DNA from: Bacteroidales bacterium
Lineage (GTDB): Bacteria > Bacteroidota > Bacteroidia > Bacteroidales > P3
DNA length: 44,104 nucleotides
Assembly: GCA_017522065.1 (NCBI GenBank)
Contig: JAFXAD010000026.1
Location: forward strand, 1 to 44,104
Direction: 5' to 3'
Below are positions 1-8,575 of the stretch, one piece after another; position 1 is the stretch's first letter, and every line of letters starts with the position of its first letter. Below the pieces are notes generated by a model. That model searched no databases. It had not been told where the DNA came from and worked only from the letters and a program-made list of their open reading frames with translations. The position numbers were made by a program, and so were the translations under genes.

Positions 1-1158
1 CGTGTCTCCAACATCCACCGTGCGCGTGCCCTGCACATAGCCTATGCTGATATTGTTGCTGCGACCCGTGACGGTGTATACCACCCTCTCGAACTGCACC
101 GTGTCGCTCCACACACTCCATACACTGTCGCCATCCGACGAACAGCACAGTCCGCGCAGGCGGCACGCATAGCGCTCGCCTGGCAGCAGCGTCATCACAC
201 TGCAAGTGTCCGCTGTCGTTACTATCGTCGTATACGCACTCCTGTCCTCGCCAGCCCCGCCGTACGCCAGCTCGTAGGCGCAGTATGTGCTGTCTCCTTC
301 CCACTCGAAAAAGGCCTTGCGCCTGTCCACTGTCACCGTGGGACGTCCCGGCGGAGGACATGCATAGTGCACTTCCAAGTCGTACTCGTCCTCTATTATC
401 GGGAAAACGGAATAAAATTTGGGTTTCGATTCAATCCTATAATCTCGAGGATTATTGTAATGATACTCAATTGTATCCGCATCTTCATAGCCGAGTATAT
501 CTATATCTATCAGAGCAGTAATGCAATTTTCTCCTTCTGTAATAAATTCACCAATATGAGTAACACCGAGGTCGTATGGATCATAATACCAAAAAGAATG
601 TTGAAGTATATACGCAAAATCAGGATAGTGTTTAAAATATACAAAATATATAGAACTGTCGTTCATTGTGATAACGCTATCGAAGAAAGCATCATAAACT
701 TTATTTATTTCACTTCGATGTCCATGATCTATCCCTGCTTCATAATATCTCGTGGGTGTAGTCTCAGCATACAGCCTTACAGAATCAATTATTTCAAAAA
801 AATCATACTGGGGATGGCTATACATTTGTGAATAGCTATTAGACGACAACAATCGCGCTTGGATTATACTGTCCGAGAGCACTGAATCCGGGCCAACATA
901 TTTTGCAAGAACCAAAGTAGCTCCATTGCCTTTTAATGAATCAGCAAAACAACTCAGTCCCAAAACCCTCACATTTGAATCTGGTTTATAGATATTACCA
1001 CAGAAGTTAACTGGCATACTGGTACGACAACCAAATACTCTATAATCATTATTTGGCAGCCAATACCCTCCTTCACCAAATTCAATTGTATCCTGATATT
1101 GTGCATAAGACAATACGGAACAAAAAACTAATAAAACATTTATAACTATCTTTTTCAT
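1..1158 (-). CDS. Secreted protein with fibronectin-III-like domain, cut by window edge
   Basis: An open frame reads from ATG at 1158 to base 1 without a stop (386 codons), so the 3' end lies outside the window. It starts MKKIVINVLLVFCSVLSYAQ, a classic signal peptide ending at an A-Q cleavage site. The middle is rich in Tyr, Asp and Ser and matches no family I recognise. From about residue 285 (PPPGRPTVTVDRRKAFFEWE) to 360 the pattern looks like a fibronectin type III domain: a PxxPTV start, a W on strand B, and a YACRLRGLC stretch like strand F, then VWSVWSDTV. G+C content rises sharply in this domain (from about base 370 leftwards). The start is 5 bases beyond the stop of the upstream gene, so the two are probably co-transcribed. 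Function unknown; a surface or secreted protein is likely. Confidence 0.75.
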   Translation of the reverse strand, partial: MKKIVINVLLVFCSVLSYAQYQDTIEFGEGGYWLPNNDYRVFGCRTSMPVNFCGNIYKPDSNVRVLGLSCFADSLKGNGATLVLAKYVGPDSVLSDSIIQARLLSSNSYSQMYSHPQYDFFEIIDSVRLYAETTPTRYYEAGIDHGHRSEINKVYDAFFDSVITMNDSSIYFVYFKHYPDFAYILQHSFWYYDPYDLGVTHIGEFITEGENCITALIDIDILGYEDADTIEYHYNNPRDYRIESKPKFYSVFPIIEDEYDLEVHYACPPPGRPTVTVDRRKAFFEWEGDSTYCAYELAYGGAGEDRSAYTTIVTTADTCSVMTLLPGERYACRLRGLCCSSDGDSVWSVWSDTVQFERVVYTVTGRSNNISIGYVQGTRTVDVGDT

Positions 1159-1163
1159 AGAAA

Positions 1164-2543
1164 CTATTTATTAGGATTTGGACAAAATACATTTATTAAA
1201 TCTATTCTCTCCACGCAAAGAGCATCTTGCAACAGACTAAGATTATGTGTAAACTGAAGCGGGCTCGGCAATGCAGTGTACTCAACCCGCTCGTCTCTGT
1301 CTATTGCTATCCCATAACTGTCAACGCATTGGTCAGACGATAGACTCCCGACATTATGGATATGATAGCGCTTGTCGACACCATACACGCCACCGCACAA
1401 ATAAAAACTGGCTCCGGCTGGTGTCTCGCATAGTTTCGAAAGCGAATGCCAATACAACATATCATCATAATTAAACTTGTAATACACATAGTTCGTAAGT
1501 TCATCCGGTTTGAAAAGCACTACTGTGGGATTCACAGCCACATAGCCAGGATCAAAAAACTCCAATACCGCAACGGTTTTCTTCTCCGATAAATACGTTA
1601 TATCTATCGGATAGTTCTTCTCGTTCAGGTGATGGCTTTGCGCATTGGTCATCCCCATTGTAGACAAATCCATCACCTTCAAAAACATGCGCCAATACAT
1701 ATCGTTTTTCAGGCCCGAATGTACCAAGGCTATCCTGTTTTCACCGGCATCCACTTCCTCTCTGCCAAGAAACGTGGCCTCTGGATCGAATTCAATATTC
1801 TCAGACAACGGATATTCATACAGCACATCCTTCATGGCATCATCAAGGTTCATAACATTGAACCTTCTCAGTCTCAAATTGTGTATTAAGTCGGTGGATA
1901 CTATTGCTACATAGTCGTCAGTTGAAACTATATCTGTAATGTATTTATCAGACAATGGCGCAACATCATACTCCCATGTGTTTGTGTACGACGACTCATA
2001 TCCCTTTACGACATAGTTTTGTCTCGTAGAATTATATTCTTTTTGCCCTATCGAAACTATCACTTCCCGACCGGAGGACATAACCCGCACCAAATCTGTA
2101 AGCACTCCTACTTCGTCAACGTCTATATAGTTCATCGACTGGAGGATGCCGGCAGCATTTATCACCATATAGCCCATGACCCCAATACTGTCATGCAACA
2201 CAGGGTCCCACCTCGCTCCGCAAAAACAGACCCGGTCGGAAAAACCGCTCTGTACCATGTCGCGTACCAATATCTGAGGATATAGCACATAGCTCTTCGC
2301 AGACATGGCATCTTTGACTATTGTTATTACTCCGCGTCTTTCTCCAGAAATGACTCCTTCATAGCAGGAAACTGCCTTCTGAGGATACATACCTATGGTT
2401 TTGTCATACAGAATACTGCCACCAAATACAATACTGCTGCTGCTCACATCCTGGGATAACGAAACATAACTCGTTATCGGCTGCCCGAACGATCTGCTGC
2501 ACAGAACTGTGACTATAAAGAGCAAAAGAATGGATTTTTTCAT
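1164..2543 (-). CDS. Secreted protein of unknown function
   Basis: This 459-residue protein begins MKKSILLLFIVTVLCSRSFGQ, a Sec signal peptide with likely cleavage around G20-Q21. The mature part has many short hydrophobic strands separated by polar turns (for example VVIVSTDLIHNLRL-like and TVAVLEF segments), which would suit a beta-propeller or other all-beta fold, but I do not recognise a family. No lipobox, catalytic motif or C-terminal sorting domain is evident. It is the first gene of a two-gene unit with the Fn3-containing protein, which starts 5 bases after its stop, and a TAnnTTTG promoter element sits about 55 bases upstream. Both products probably work together outside the inner membrane. 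Secretion is well supported; role is unknown. Confidence 0.8.
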   Translation of the reverse strand: MKKSILLLFIVTVLCSRSFGQPITSYVSLSQDVSSSSIVFGGSILYDKTIGMYPQKAVSCYEGVISGERRGVITIVKDAMSAKSYVLYPQILVRDMVQSGFSDRVCFCGARWDPVLHDSIGVMGYMVINAAGILQSMNYIDVDEVGVLTDLVRVMSSGREVIVSIGQKEYNSTRQNYVVKGYESSYTNTWEYDVAPLSDKYITDIVSTDDYVAIVSTDLIHNLRLRRFNVMNLDDAMKDVLYEYPLSENIEFDPEATFLGREEVDAGENRIALVHSGLKNDMYWRMFLKVMDLSTMGMTNAQSHHLNEKNYPIDITYLSEKKTVAVLEFFDPGYVAVNPTVVLFKPDELTNYVYYKFNYDDMLYWHSLSKLCETPAGASFYLCGGVYGVDKRYHIHNVGSLSSDQCVDSYGIAIDRDERVEYTALPSPLQFTHNLSLLQDALCVERIDLINVFCPNPNK

Positions 2544-2595
2544 AACTCTTTGGTTTTAAATGGTTAATAAATATATTTAATTGTCTTTACTTTTG

Positions 2596-2603
2596 CAAAT
2601 ATA
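2596..2603 (-). promoter_or_regulatory. Bacteroidota -7 promoter element for the secreted-protein pair
   Basis: On the minus strand the bases read TATATTTG, a full match to the Bacteroidota -7 consensus TAnnTTTG, followed by C. It lies 53 bases before the start at 2543. A clear -33 TTTG at the usual 19-21 base spacing is not seen; an A/T-tract fills that space. Confidence 0.5.
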
Positions 2604-2671
2604 CATTTTTTTTAAATTTCTTATAAAAAAATTGTAACTATATGTATATGGATTTACAAAATAACAATAGA

Positions 2672-2709
2672 AGAATGTGCACTCTACCGCGCGGCAAAGT
2701 GCACATTCT
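2672..2709 (-). terminator. Inverted repeat after the sugar transporter, probable terminator
   Basis: A perfect 11-base inverted repeat, AGAATGTGCAC at 2672-2682 and GTGCACATTCT at 2699-2709, encloses a 16-base loop that itself holds CCGCGCGG. It lies 24 bases past the transporter stop. Downstream on the minus strand the sequence is T-rich but not a clean T-run, so termination may be imperfect. Confidence 0.55.
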
Positions 2710-2732
2710 CCTATCGTCAAATATAGTTCTCT

Positions 2733-3989
2733 TTACTCCGTAGGGATATCTTTGTTCACATTCTTGCTGCCTACAAGAGCGTAAAAGAGGATATATGCGA
2801 AACCAAGGATGACAATCCAGTAGCTTCCGACATAGCCAATGCCGTCGGCTAACAGGTTCTGGAAGAACGGCAGAATGCCACCGCCGCATACAAGTGTCAT
2901 AAAAATGCCGCTGGCCACAGGGGTGTATTTGCCCAACCCTTCTGCCGATAGGTTGAAAATGGCGCCCCACATCACCGAGGTGCAGAGTCCACAAAGTGTT
3001 GCAAAGGCAATCTTGAGCGGAACGTCGGCACCATGAAGGTGTACAGTAGAAGTTTCGGGAATAAATATCAGGCAAAGGATAAAAATGATGGCTACGGTTG
3101 ACGCCGTGGCTAGCATAGCCTTGGACGACACCTTACCGCCCAGCAATCCGCCGACAAAACGACCCACAAGCATCAAGAACCAATAGGCTCCTATGAACCA
3201 GCCTGCCAAGTCGGCTCCCAAGCCAAGACCATCACCAGGCGTGGTCATATAGAGATTGGCAGTATTAGGAATGCCAACTTCTACTCCGACATAGAAAAAA
3301 ATAGCAATGGCTCCCAGCACAAAGTGGCGAAACGACATAGGGCTGTATTTGTCCTTCGGTTTGGCCTGATGTTCGGCTTTCGTCTCTAAATGGGGTTCCG
3401 GAATCTTGGTCACCATTATGACCAAAAAGGCAACAGCAAAAATGACCATAGCGATAATCATTGCCGGTGCTGCATCGCCCACGCTTGCCTTGTCGACCGA
3501 ACCACCGATAAGGTAGCCCAAAAGGATTGGCGCCAGTGTGCCTCCCGTGGAGTTGATGGTACCGCCCCATTGGATTAGCTGGTTGCCCTTGTTGCCGCCA
3601 CCGCCAAGAGTGTTGAGCATTGGGTTGACGACAATGTTGAGCAAACACATCGAGAATCCTGCCACCAATGCACCGGCCACATAGACGGCAAAACTCTCAG
3701 CATAGCCCGACATAAACTGGATGCCAACTCCGATGAAGCCCACGGTGACAGCCAGCAGCGAGGTGAATTTATAACCCTTGCGACGCAGGATAAGACCGGC
3801 AGGGATGCCCATGCAAGCGTATGCTATGAAGTTGGCAAGCGTACCCAGCTGGGCAATGGCATTGCTGGTGCCGAACTGGTTCTTCACGATGACGCCCATC
3901 GAGCCGGCGAAGTTAGTGACAAACGCTATCATAAAGAATAGCAGAAACATCACAATGATGGGGATTGTATAGTTCTGTTTTTTTCCCAT
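2733..3989 (-). CDS. FucP-family MFS sugar transporter
   Basis: The product (418 residues from the chosen start MGKKQNYTIP) is an inner-membrane permease with about 12 hydrophobic segments. The first helix (IPIIVMFLLFFMIAFVTNF), the LRRKGYK loop and the Gly-rich GGGGNKGNQLIQWGG segment after helix 4-5 resemble the fucose/glucose-galactose symporter group (FHS family) common in Bacteroidales. The sugar cannot be read from the sequence; L-fucose, glucose/galactose or N-acetylglucosamine are candidates. An in-frame ATG further upstream at 4040 is rejected because it would place the first 17 codons across the atp operon terminator at 4003-4031. The gene is therefore a separate unit just downstream of atpG, or is read by leakage from it. 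An inverted repeat follows its stop. Confidence 0.85.
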   Translation of the reverse strand: MGKKQNYTIPIIVMFLLFFMIAFVTNFAGSMGVIVKNQFGTSNAIAQLGTLANFIAYACMGIPAGLILRRKGYKFTSLLAVTVGFIGVGIQFMSGYAESFAVYVAGALVAGFSMCLLNIVVNPMLNTLGGGGNKGNQLIQWGGTINSTGGTLAPILLGYLIGGSVDKASVGDAAPAMIIAMVIFAVAFLVIMVTKIPEPHLETKAEHQAKPKDKYSPMSFRHFVLGAIAIFFYVGVEVGIPNTANLYMTTPGDGLGLGADLAGWFIGAYWFLMLVGRFVGGLLGGKVSSKAMLATASTVAIIFILCLIFIPETSTVHLHGADVPLKIAFATLCGLCTSVMWGAIFNLSAEGLGKYTPVASGIFMTLVCGGGILPFFQNLLADGIGYVGSYWIVILGFAYILFYALVGSKNVNKDIPTE

Positions 3990-4002
3990 TTTTTCTTTCT
4001 TT

Positions 4003-4031
4003 AAAAAAGGGAAGAGACTGTGCCTCTTCCC
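4003..4031 (-). terminator. Rho-independent terminator of the atp operon
   Basis: A perfect 8-base stem, GGGAAGAG at 4009-4016 with CTCTTCCC at 4024-4031 and a 7-base loop, is followed on the minus strand by a run of six T (4003-4008). It lies 22 bases after the atpG stop and just before the transporter start. It also settles the transporter start codon. Confidence 0.85.
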
Positions 4032-4052
4032 GCAAACCATTCATTCAATTAT

Positions 4053-4937
4053 TTATCCTTTCAGGGCTTCGCTGCCGCTGACGATTTCGATGATTTCGTT
4101 GGTGATGGCAGCCTGACGCGCCTTGTTGTAGCTGAGACGAAGGTCCTTGAGCAGCTCGGTGGCGTTGTCGGTGGCCTTCTGCATCGCCGTCATTCGTGCA
4201 CCATGCTCGGCAGCAAGCGAGTCGAGGATGACGCGATAGAAATGCGAACGCAGCGTGAGCGGTATGAGTTCCTGCAGTATGGTTGTCTTGTCGGGCTCGT
4301 ATATATAATCGTTGCGCGACGGGGCAGCGTTCCCGGCTTGCGACACTTGATGCCCGTCGGCGACAACAGGAAGGAACTGTTCCGTCGACAGTATCTGCGT
4401 CAGTGAATTCTTGAACTGGTTGTATACCACTTCAACCACGTCATACTCCTTGCTGCAGAAGGACGACATGATCCTGTCGCACAAATCGGACACGGCATCG
4501 AACGCGGGGTTGTCGAGCAGGTCGTCGTATGCTGCAACGACAAGACCCGACTGTTTTGCAAAGAACTCGCTGCCGCGCTTGCCTACAGTAATCATTTTTA
4601 CATTCGGGCTTCCCTTCTCGTTATAGTGACGCAGTCGCGACGAGGCTTCTTTTATAACATTTGAATTGAAGGCACCGCAAAGTCCTTTGTTGGAAGTCAC
4701 TACGACGATAAGCACGTTGGACACTGCGCGGACCTCATGGTAGGGTGTCTGCACTCCGTCGCCGACATCGATGTCGCTTATTATCTCGCCCAGCTGTGCC
4801 GCATACGGACGCATGCCGAGAATGGCATTCTGCGCCCTGCGGAACTTGGCAGCAGAGACCATCTTCATGGCCGAAGTGATCTGCTGCGTACTGCTGACAG
4901 AGGCTATTCGGGTGCGGACTTCTTTTAGATTTGCCAT
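4053..4937 (-). CDS. atpG: ATP synthase F1 subunit gamma
   Basis: The 294-residue protein is the central rotor shaft of F1. It shows the family ends: N-terminal MANLKEVRTRIASVSSTQQI and MKMVSAAKFRRAQ, and C-terminal LRLSYNKARQAAITNEIIEI, which form the antiparallel coiled coil inside the alpha/beta ring. The middle holds the Rossmann-like SNKGLCGAFN segment. Length is usual for Bacteroidota. It is last in the atpE-F-H-A-G unit, 34 bases after atpA and just before a strong terminator. Nothing appears missing. Confidence 0.97.
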   Translation of the reverse strand: MANLKEVRTRIASVSSTQQITSAMKMVSAAKFRRAQNAILGMRPYAAQLGEIISDIDVGDGVQTPYHEVRAVSNVLIVVVTSNKGLCGAFNSNVIKEASSRLRHYNEKGSPNVKMITVGKRGSEFFAKQSGLVVAAYDDLLDNPAFDAVSDLCDRIMSSFCSKEYDVVEVVYNQFKNSLTQILSTEQFLPVVADGHQVSQAGNAAPSRNDYIYEPDKTTILQELIPLTLRSHFYRVILDSLAAEHGARMTAMQKATDNATELLKDLRLSYNKARQAAITNEIIEIVSGSEALKG

Positions 4938-4971
4938 ATAGTGATGAACGTTGAAAACTATATTTTACTTG

Positions 4972-6552
4972 TTACTTGGCATACTTTGCACTCAAATCGG
5001 CAGCCACTTTCCGCATGGTCGCAAGGTCCTCGTCGAGCAACTTGCCGGCTTTGAGGTTGGCAAGCAACGAGGAGTGATTCTGGCGAAGATAGAAAAGATA
5101 CTCCGACTCGAAATTGCGCACCTTGTCGACCGGGACATTCTGTATAAGTCCATTGGTACCGCAGAAGATGATGGCAACCTGCTCCTCGACTGGCATAGGC
5201 GTATACTGAGGCTGTTTCAGTATCTCGACATTGCGCTGACCTTTGTCGAGCACTGCTTTGGTAGCTGCATCGAGGTCGCTGCCGAATTTGGAGAATGCCT
5301 CAAGCTCACGGTACTGAGCCTGGTCGAGCTTCAGCGTTCCTGCAATCTTCTTCATCGATTTGATCTGAGCCTTTCCGCCCACACGCGACACCGAGATACC
5401 GACGTTGATGGCGGGACGCACACCGCTGTTGAAGAGGTTCGTCTCCAGGAATATCTGGCCATCGGTAATGGATATCACATTGGTCGGGATGTAGGCCGAC
5501 ACGTCGCCTGCCTGGGTCTCGATGATGGGCAGTGCCGTCAACGAACCGCCACCCTTCACCTGGTCTTTTATCGAGGCGGGAAGGTCGTTCATCTGGCGTG
5601 CTATCTCGTCGCTCTGGATTATGCGTGCAGCCCTTTCGAGCAGACGCGAATGCAGGTAGAACACGTCGCCAGGATATGCCTCGCGTCCCGGCGGACGACG
5701 AAGCAACAACGAGACTTCACGATAGGCAACAGCCTGCTTCGAAAGGTCGTCGTATATCACAAGGGCGTTGCGGCCGGTATCGCGGAAATACTCTCCGATG
5801 GCAGCACCGGCAAAGGGTGCATAGAACTGCATGGCTGCAGGGTCGGAGGCTGTGGCGGCAACAACGATGGTGTATGCCATTGCCCCTTTCTCCTCAAGGG
5901 TCTTGACGAGGTTGGCAACAGTCGAACCCTTTTGTCCGCAGGCCACATAAATACAATATACAGGATCGCCGGCGTCGAAGAAGTTTTTCTGGTTGATGAT
6001 CGTATCTATGGCTATAGCTGTCTTGCCTGTCTGACGGTCGCCGATGATGAGCTCGCGCTGGCCGCGTCCGATGGGTATCATCGAGTCAATGGCCTTGATA
6101 CCGGTCTGCAAGGGCTGCTCCACAGGCTGACGGAAGATGACGCCGGGAGCCTTGCGCTCGATAGGCATATCATACAGCTGACCTTCGATGGGGCCTTTGC
6201 CGTCGATGGGCTCGCCAATGGTGTTGATGACTCGTCCTACCAATTGCTCGCCGACCTTCACCGAGGCAATACGCTTGGTCCTCTTGACGGTGTCGCCTTC
6301 ATTGATGGTGTTCGACTCGGCCAACATAACGATACCGACATTATCCTCCTCAAGGTTCTGGACAATGCCCTGCTCGCCCGTCGCGAACTCTACAAGCTCG
6401 CCCGACTGCGCATTGTTGAGGCCATAGACGCGGGCAATGCCGTCGCCTACAGTCAGTACGGTCCCGACCTCCTCGAGGGAGACGTCGAGATTAACATCTG
6501 ACAGTTGTTTCTTAAGAATCGCCGAAACTTCGGCTGGTTTTATTTCTGACAT
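4972..6552 (-). CDS. atpA: ATP synthase F1 subunit alpha
   Basis: This 526-residue protein is the non-catalytic nucleotide-binding subunit of F1. The Walker A motif [11 protein letters not shown] lies near residue 173, followed by the [15 protein letters not shown] Walker B region, and the alpha-specific signature [14 protein letters not shown] near residue 380. The N-terminal beta-barrel ([11 protein letters not shown]) is intact, as is the C-terminal helical domain. It sits between atpH (51 bases upstream) and atpG (34 bases downstream). The catalytic beta subunit gene (atpD), normally in the same operon, is not in this window, so alpha and beta must be made from different transcripts. Confidence 0.98.
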   Translation of the reverse strand: MSEIKPAEVSAILKKQLSDVNLDVSLEEVGTVLTVGDGIARVYGLNNAQSGELVEFATGEQGIVQNLEEDNVGIVMLAESNTINEGDTVKRTKRIASVKVGEQLVGRVINTIGEPIDGKGPIEGQLYDMPIERKAPGVIFRQPVEQPLQTGIKAIDSMIPIGRGQRELIIGDRQTGKTAIAIDTIINQKNFFDAGDPVYCIYVACGQKGSTVANLVKTLEEKGAMAYTIVVAATASDPAAMQFYAPFAGAAIGEYFRDTGRNALVIYDDLSKQAVAYREVSLLLRRPPGREAYPGDVFYLHSRLLERAARIIQSDEIARQMNDLPASIKDQVKGGGSLTALPIIETQAGDVSAYIPTNVISITDGQIFLETNLFNSGVRPAINVGISVSRVGGKAQIKSMKKIAGTLKLDQAQYRELEAFSKFGSDLDAATKAVLDKGQRNVEILKQPQYTPMPVEEQVAIIFCGTNGLIQNVPVDKVRNFESEYLFYLRQNHSSLLANLKAGKLLDEDLATMRKVAADLSAKYAK

Positions 6553-6603
6553 CTTTTATTATATTATTTCTTTTTTATTAATGCTGCAGCTCGCTCGGAT
6601 TCA

Positions 6604-7161
6604 TCACAGCTTGCTCTCATACACATTCTTGCTGAATTCTTTGCGGAGCTTGGCAACCTGCGAGCTGATGCGTGCATCGTACATGTTGTTGTCATACGTC
6701 ACACTGAATCCGCCGAGAATGGACGGGTCGACCTTTGTCGTGAGTTCAACAGTTTTGCCGGTATGACGGTTCACTGCATCGCAAACAGCCTGCTTCACGC
6801 TGTCGTCGACCTCCGTTGCAGTAACAAGATTCGAGAGGACTATGTTCCGCTCGTCGCGATACAGCTCAATGAACGCATTCGATATCCCTTTAAGGTTGAT
6901 TGCCCTACGCTTGCGCACAACAAACGTGAGGAACATCAGGCTGATCGACGTGATGCGCTCGGCAAACAGGTCGTTGAGTATCGCCACCTTCTTGCTTTCG
7001 CGTATCACCGGATTGGCAAACAGGGTCTCCAAGATGTGGTTCTGCACACAGACTTCGTTGACGAGTCTCATGTCGCCGCACACAGCATCAAGCTGCCCCA
7101 TGTCCGATGCTACAAGGAAAAGGGCTTTAGCATAATTGAGATTTATTCTGTAGTCTTCCAT
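6604..7161 (-). CDS. atpH: ATP synthase F1 subunit delta
   Basis: The 185-residue protein is the OSCP/delta stalk subunit that links the top of F1 to the b-subunit stator. The N-terminal helical domain (NLNYAKALFLVASDMG) and the C-terminal beta-hairpin region (VDPSILGGFSVTYDNNMYDARISSQVAKLRKEF in pattern, with the conserved P-S-I-L-G-G) are typical. It starts 3 bases after the atpF stop, implying translational coupling, and is followed by atpA. Confidence 0.93.
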   Translation of the reverse strand: MEDYRINLNYAKALFLVASDMGQLDAVCGDMRLVNEVCVQNHILETLFANPVIRESKKVAILNDLFAERITSISLMFLTFVVRKRRAINLKGISNAFIELYRDERNIVLSNLVTATEVDDSVKQAVCDAVNRHTGKTVELTTKVDPSILGGFSVTYDNNMYDARISSQVAKLRKEFSKNVYESKL

Positions 7162-7164
7162 TTA

Positions 7165-7665
7165 TCAGTTGAGCTTTGCGTTCTGCAATTCACGCGACAC
7201 AAGGTCATTGGCCTTCTCTTTGTCGGAGAGTTCCTCTTTTATGAGCTTTTCGGCAATCTCGATCGACAGGGTTGCAATCTGATTCTTCAAATCGTGCATC
7301 GCTTTGAGCTTCTCGTAGTTGATGTTCTCACGGGCGTTCTCCACAATTCGGTCGGCTTCTACCGTTGCTTTCGCACGGGCATCCTCTATAATCTGCTCGC
7401 TGGTAAGGCGTGCATTGCGCAGAATCTCGTCGCGCTGCTGTTTAGCCTCCTTCAGGAGGTCGTCGTTCTTCGCCTGGAGCTGTGCCATCTGCTTCTTCGT
7501 CTCCTCGGCAGCATTGAGGGCATCGCTTATCGCTTTCTCTCTCTCGTTGAGGGATTTCAGGATAACAGGCCACCCCCACTTCATCAGTATGAATGCCAAG
7601 ATGCCAAAGGCAATGATCATCCAGAATATTACTCCAATTCCAGGGCTAACTAACGGATTGTTCAT
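7165..7665 (-). CDS. atpF: ATP synthase Fo subunit b
   Basis: The 166-residue product is the peripheral-stalk b subunit: one N-terminal membrane helix (GVIFWMIIAFGILAFILMKWGWP, residues about 9-31) followed by a long charged helix with many Lys, Glu and Ala (LNEREKAISDALNAAEETKK) that would dimerise as a right-handed coiled coil. It ends 3 bases before atpH. Upstream it is separated from atpE by 409 bases, far more than expected within an atp operon, and that gap contains a strong hairpin and a dispersed repeat. Its expression relative to atpE may therefore be set separately. Confidence 0.94.
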   Translation of the reverse strand: MNNPLVSPGIGVIFWMIIAFGILAFILMKWGWPVILKSLNEREKAISDALNAAEETKKQMAQLQAKNDDLLKEAKQQRDEILRNARLTSEQIIEDARAKATVEADRIVENARENINYEKLKAMHDLKNQIATLSIEIAEKLIKEELSDKEKANDLVSRELQNAKLN

Positions 7666-7780
7666 ATAAGCAAATTTTTATTGCTGGGTTCTTTTTATTA
7701 TTTGTTTTTCGCACCACGCCAGGGTTGGCAAGTTGTCTTGTTTGGTCGCTCTGCTCAAAAGTCTTCAATTTTTTTGGTAA

Positions 7781-7919
7781 CCTCTAAAAATTCGTTTAAT
7801 TATCTTCGTTGACATTTCTTTGGCTCGGAAAAGCAAACAAGTTTTCTTTTCTCTCGCTTTGCGAAACGTTCGCGTTTTGTTTGCAAAACAAATTTCTAAA
7901 TTTCAATTCGTTTAATTCG
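7781..7919. repeat. Dispersed A+T-rich repeat, copy 1
   Basis: The 49 bases 7871-7919 match 35276-35324 with about five differences, including the element GTTTTGyTTGCAAAAC, a 6-base inverted repeat with a 4-base centre, and AATTCG repeats. A further shared block, CCTCTAAAAATTCGT, lies at 7781 and at 35255. The two copies sit in unrelated intergenic regions and neither codes for protein. Confidence 0.7.
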
Positions 7920-8028
7920 TACAATTCGCCGTTTTAAATAATTATTAGAGGTGCTCTTTTCAAAATCTCACAGCTCCCTTTGCTCATCCGGCTTGGCGAA
8001 AAAAAAACATTTCTTTTTTTTAAATGGC

Positions 8029-8061
8029 GGCATGTTGCAGGCCCATCGCCGGCAACATGCC
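8029..8061 (-). terminator. Strong hairpin between atpE and atpF, attenuator or processing site
   Basis: A perfect 10-base inverted repeat, GGCATGTTGC at 8029-8038 and GCAACATGCC at 8052-8061, has a 13-base loop and lies 13 bases after the atpE stop. On the minus strand it is followed by an A-tract and then a T-run (8001-8009). It could terminate part of the transcripts or protect the 3' end of atpE mRNA, favouring production of the multi-copy c subunit. Confidence 0.6.
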
Positions 8062-8074
8062 ACCGGTTTGCCGA

Positions 8075-8347
<273 letters not shown>

Positions 8348-8430
8348 TTACGAATTTATATTAAAATTTTATTACAATACTAAGATACGCAATACATTAT
8401 ATATATGTATACAAATTTTCATCAAACGTG

Positions 8431-8460
8431 CAAAGTTACTCTTTTTTTTGAAAAAACAAA
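8431..8460 (-). promoter_or_regulatory. Promoter for atpE
   Basis: On the minus strand TTTG (8460-8457) is followed after 18 bases of a T-tract and A-tract by TAACTTTG (8438-8431), matching the Bacteroidota TTTG / TAnnTTTG promoter. It lies about 95 bases before the atpE start and is almost identical to the promoter of the S46 peptidase at 16869-16899. Confidence 0.75.
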
Positions 8461-8575
8461 CTTCTGTCGCAACCTTTTATGTTTTATTTTCAGCAATCCC
8501 CTGCTGTTCAGTGTATTATATTGCGTTATAAAATGTGGTTTACCTCAGCACCGTTCAATTGTCGGCTCGGGCATT

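Larger units (their letters stand above)
7666..8074. other. 409-base atpE-atpF gap without a gene
   Basis: No convincing reading frame lies here on either strand. The stretch holds a perfect 10-base hairpin just after atpE (8029-8061), long A and T tracts (8000-8022), and an A+T-rich repeat copy (7781-7919) that recurs before mnmA. Within an ATP synthase operon such a gap is unusual and looks like inserted repeat DNA. Confidence 0.7.

Noticed and set aside
367-831. 154-codon plus-strand frame near the left edge
   Set aside because: It is antisense to the Fn3-containing secreted protein, which has a clear signal peptide and no stop.
4032-4040. Upstream ATG of the sugar transporter as the true start
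   Set aside because: It would place the first codons across a strong terminator and close to the atpG stop; the ATG at 3989 fits the family.
4951-6501. 516-codon open frame on the plus strand opposite atpA
   Set aside because: It lies wholly antisense to a certain atpA, has no recognisable domain and follows from codon bias of the real gene.
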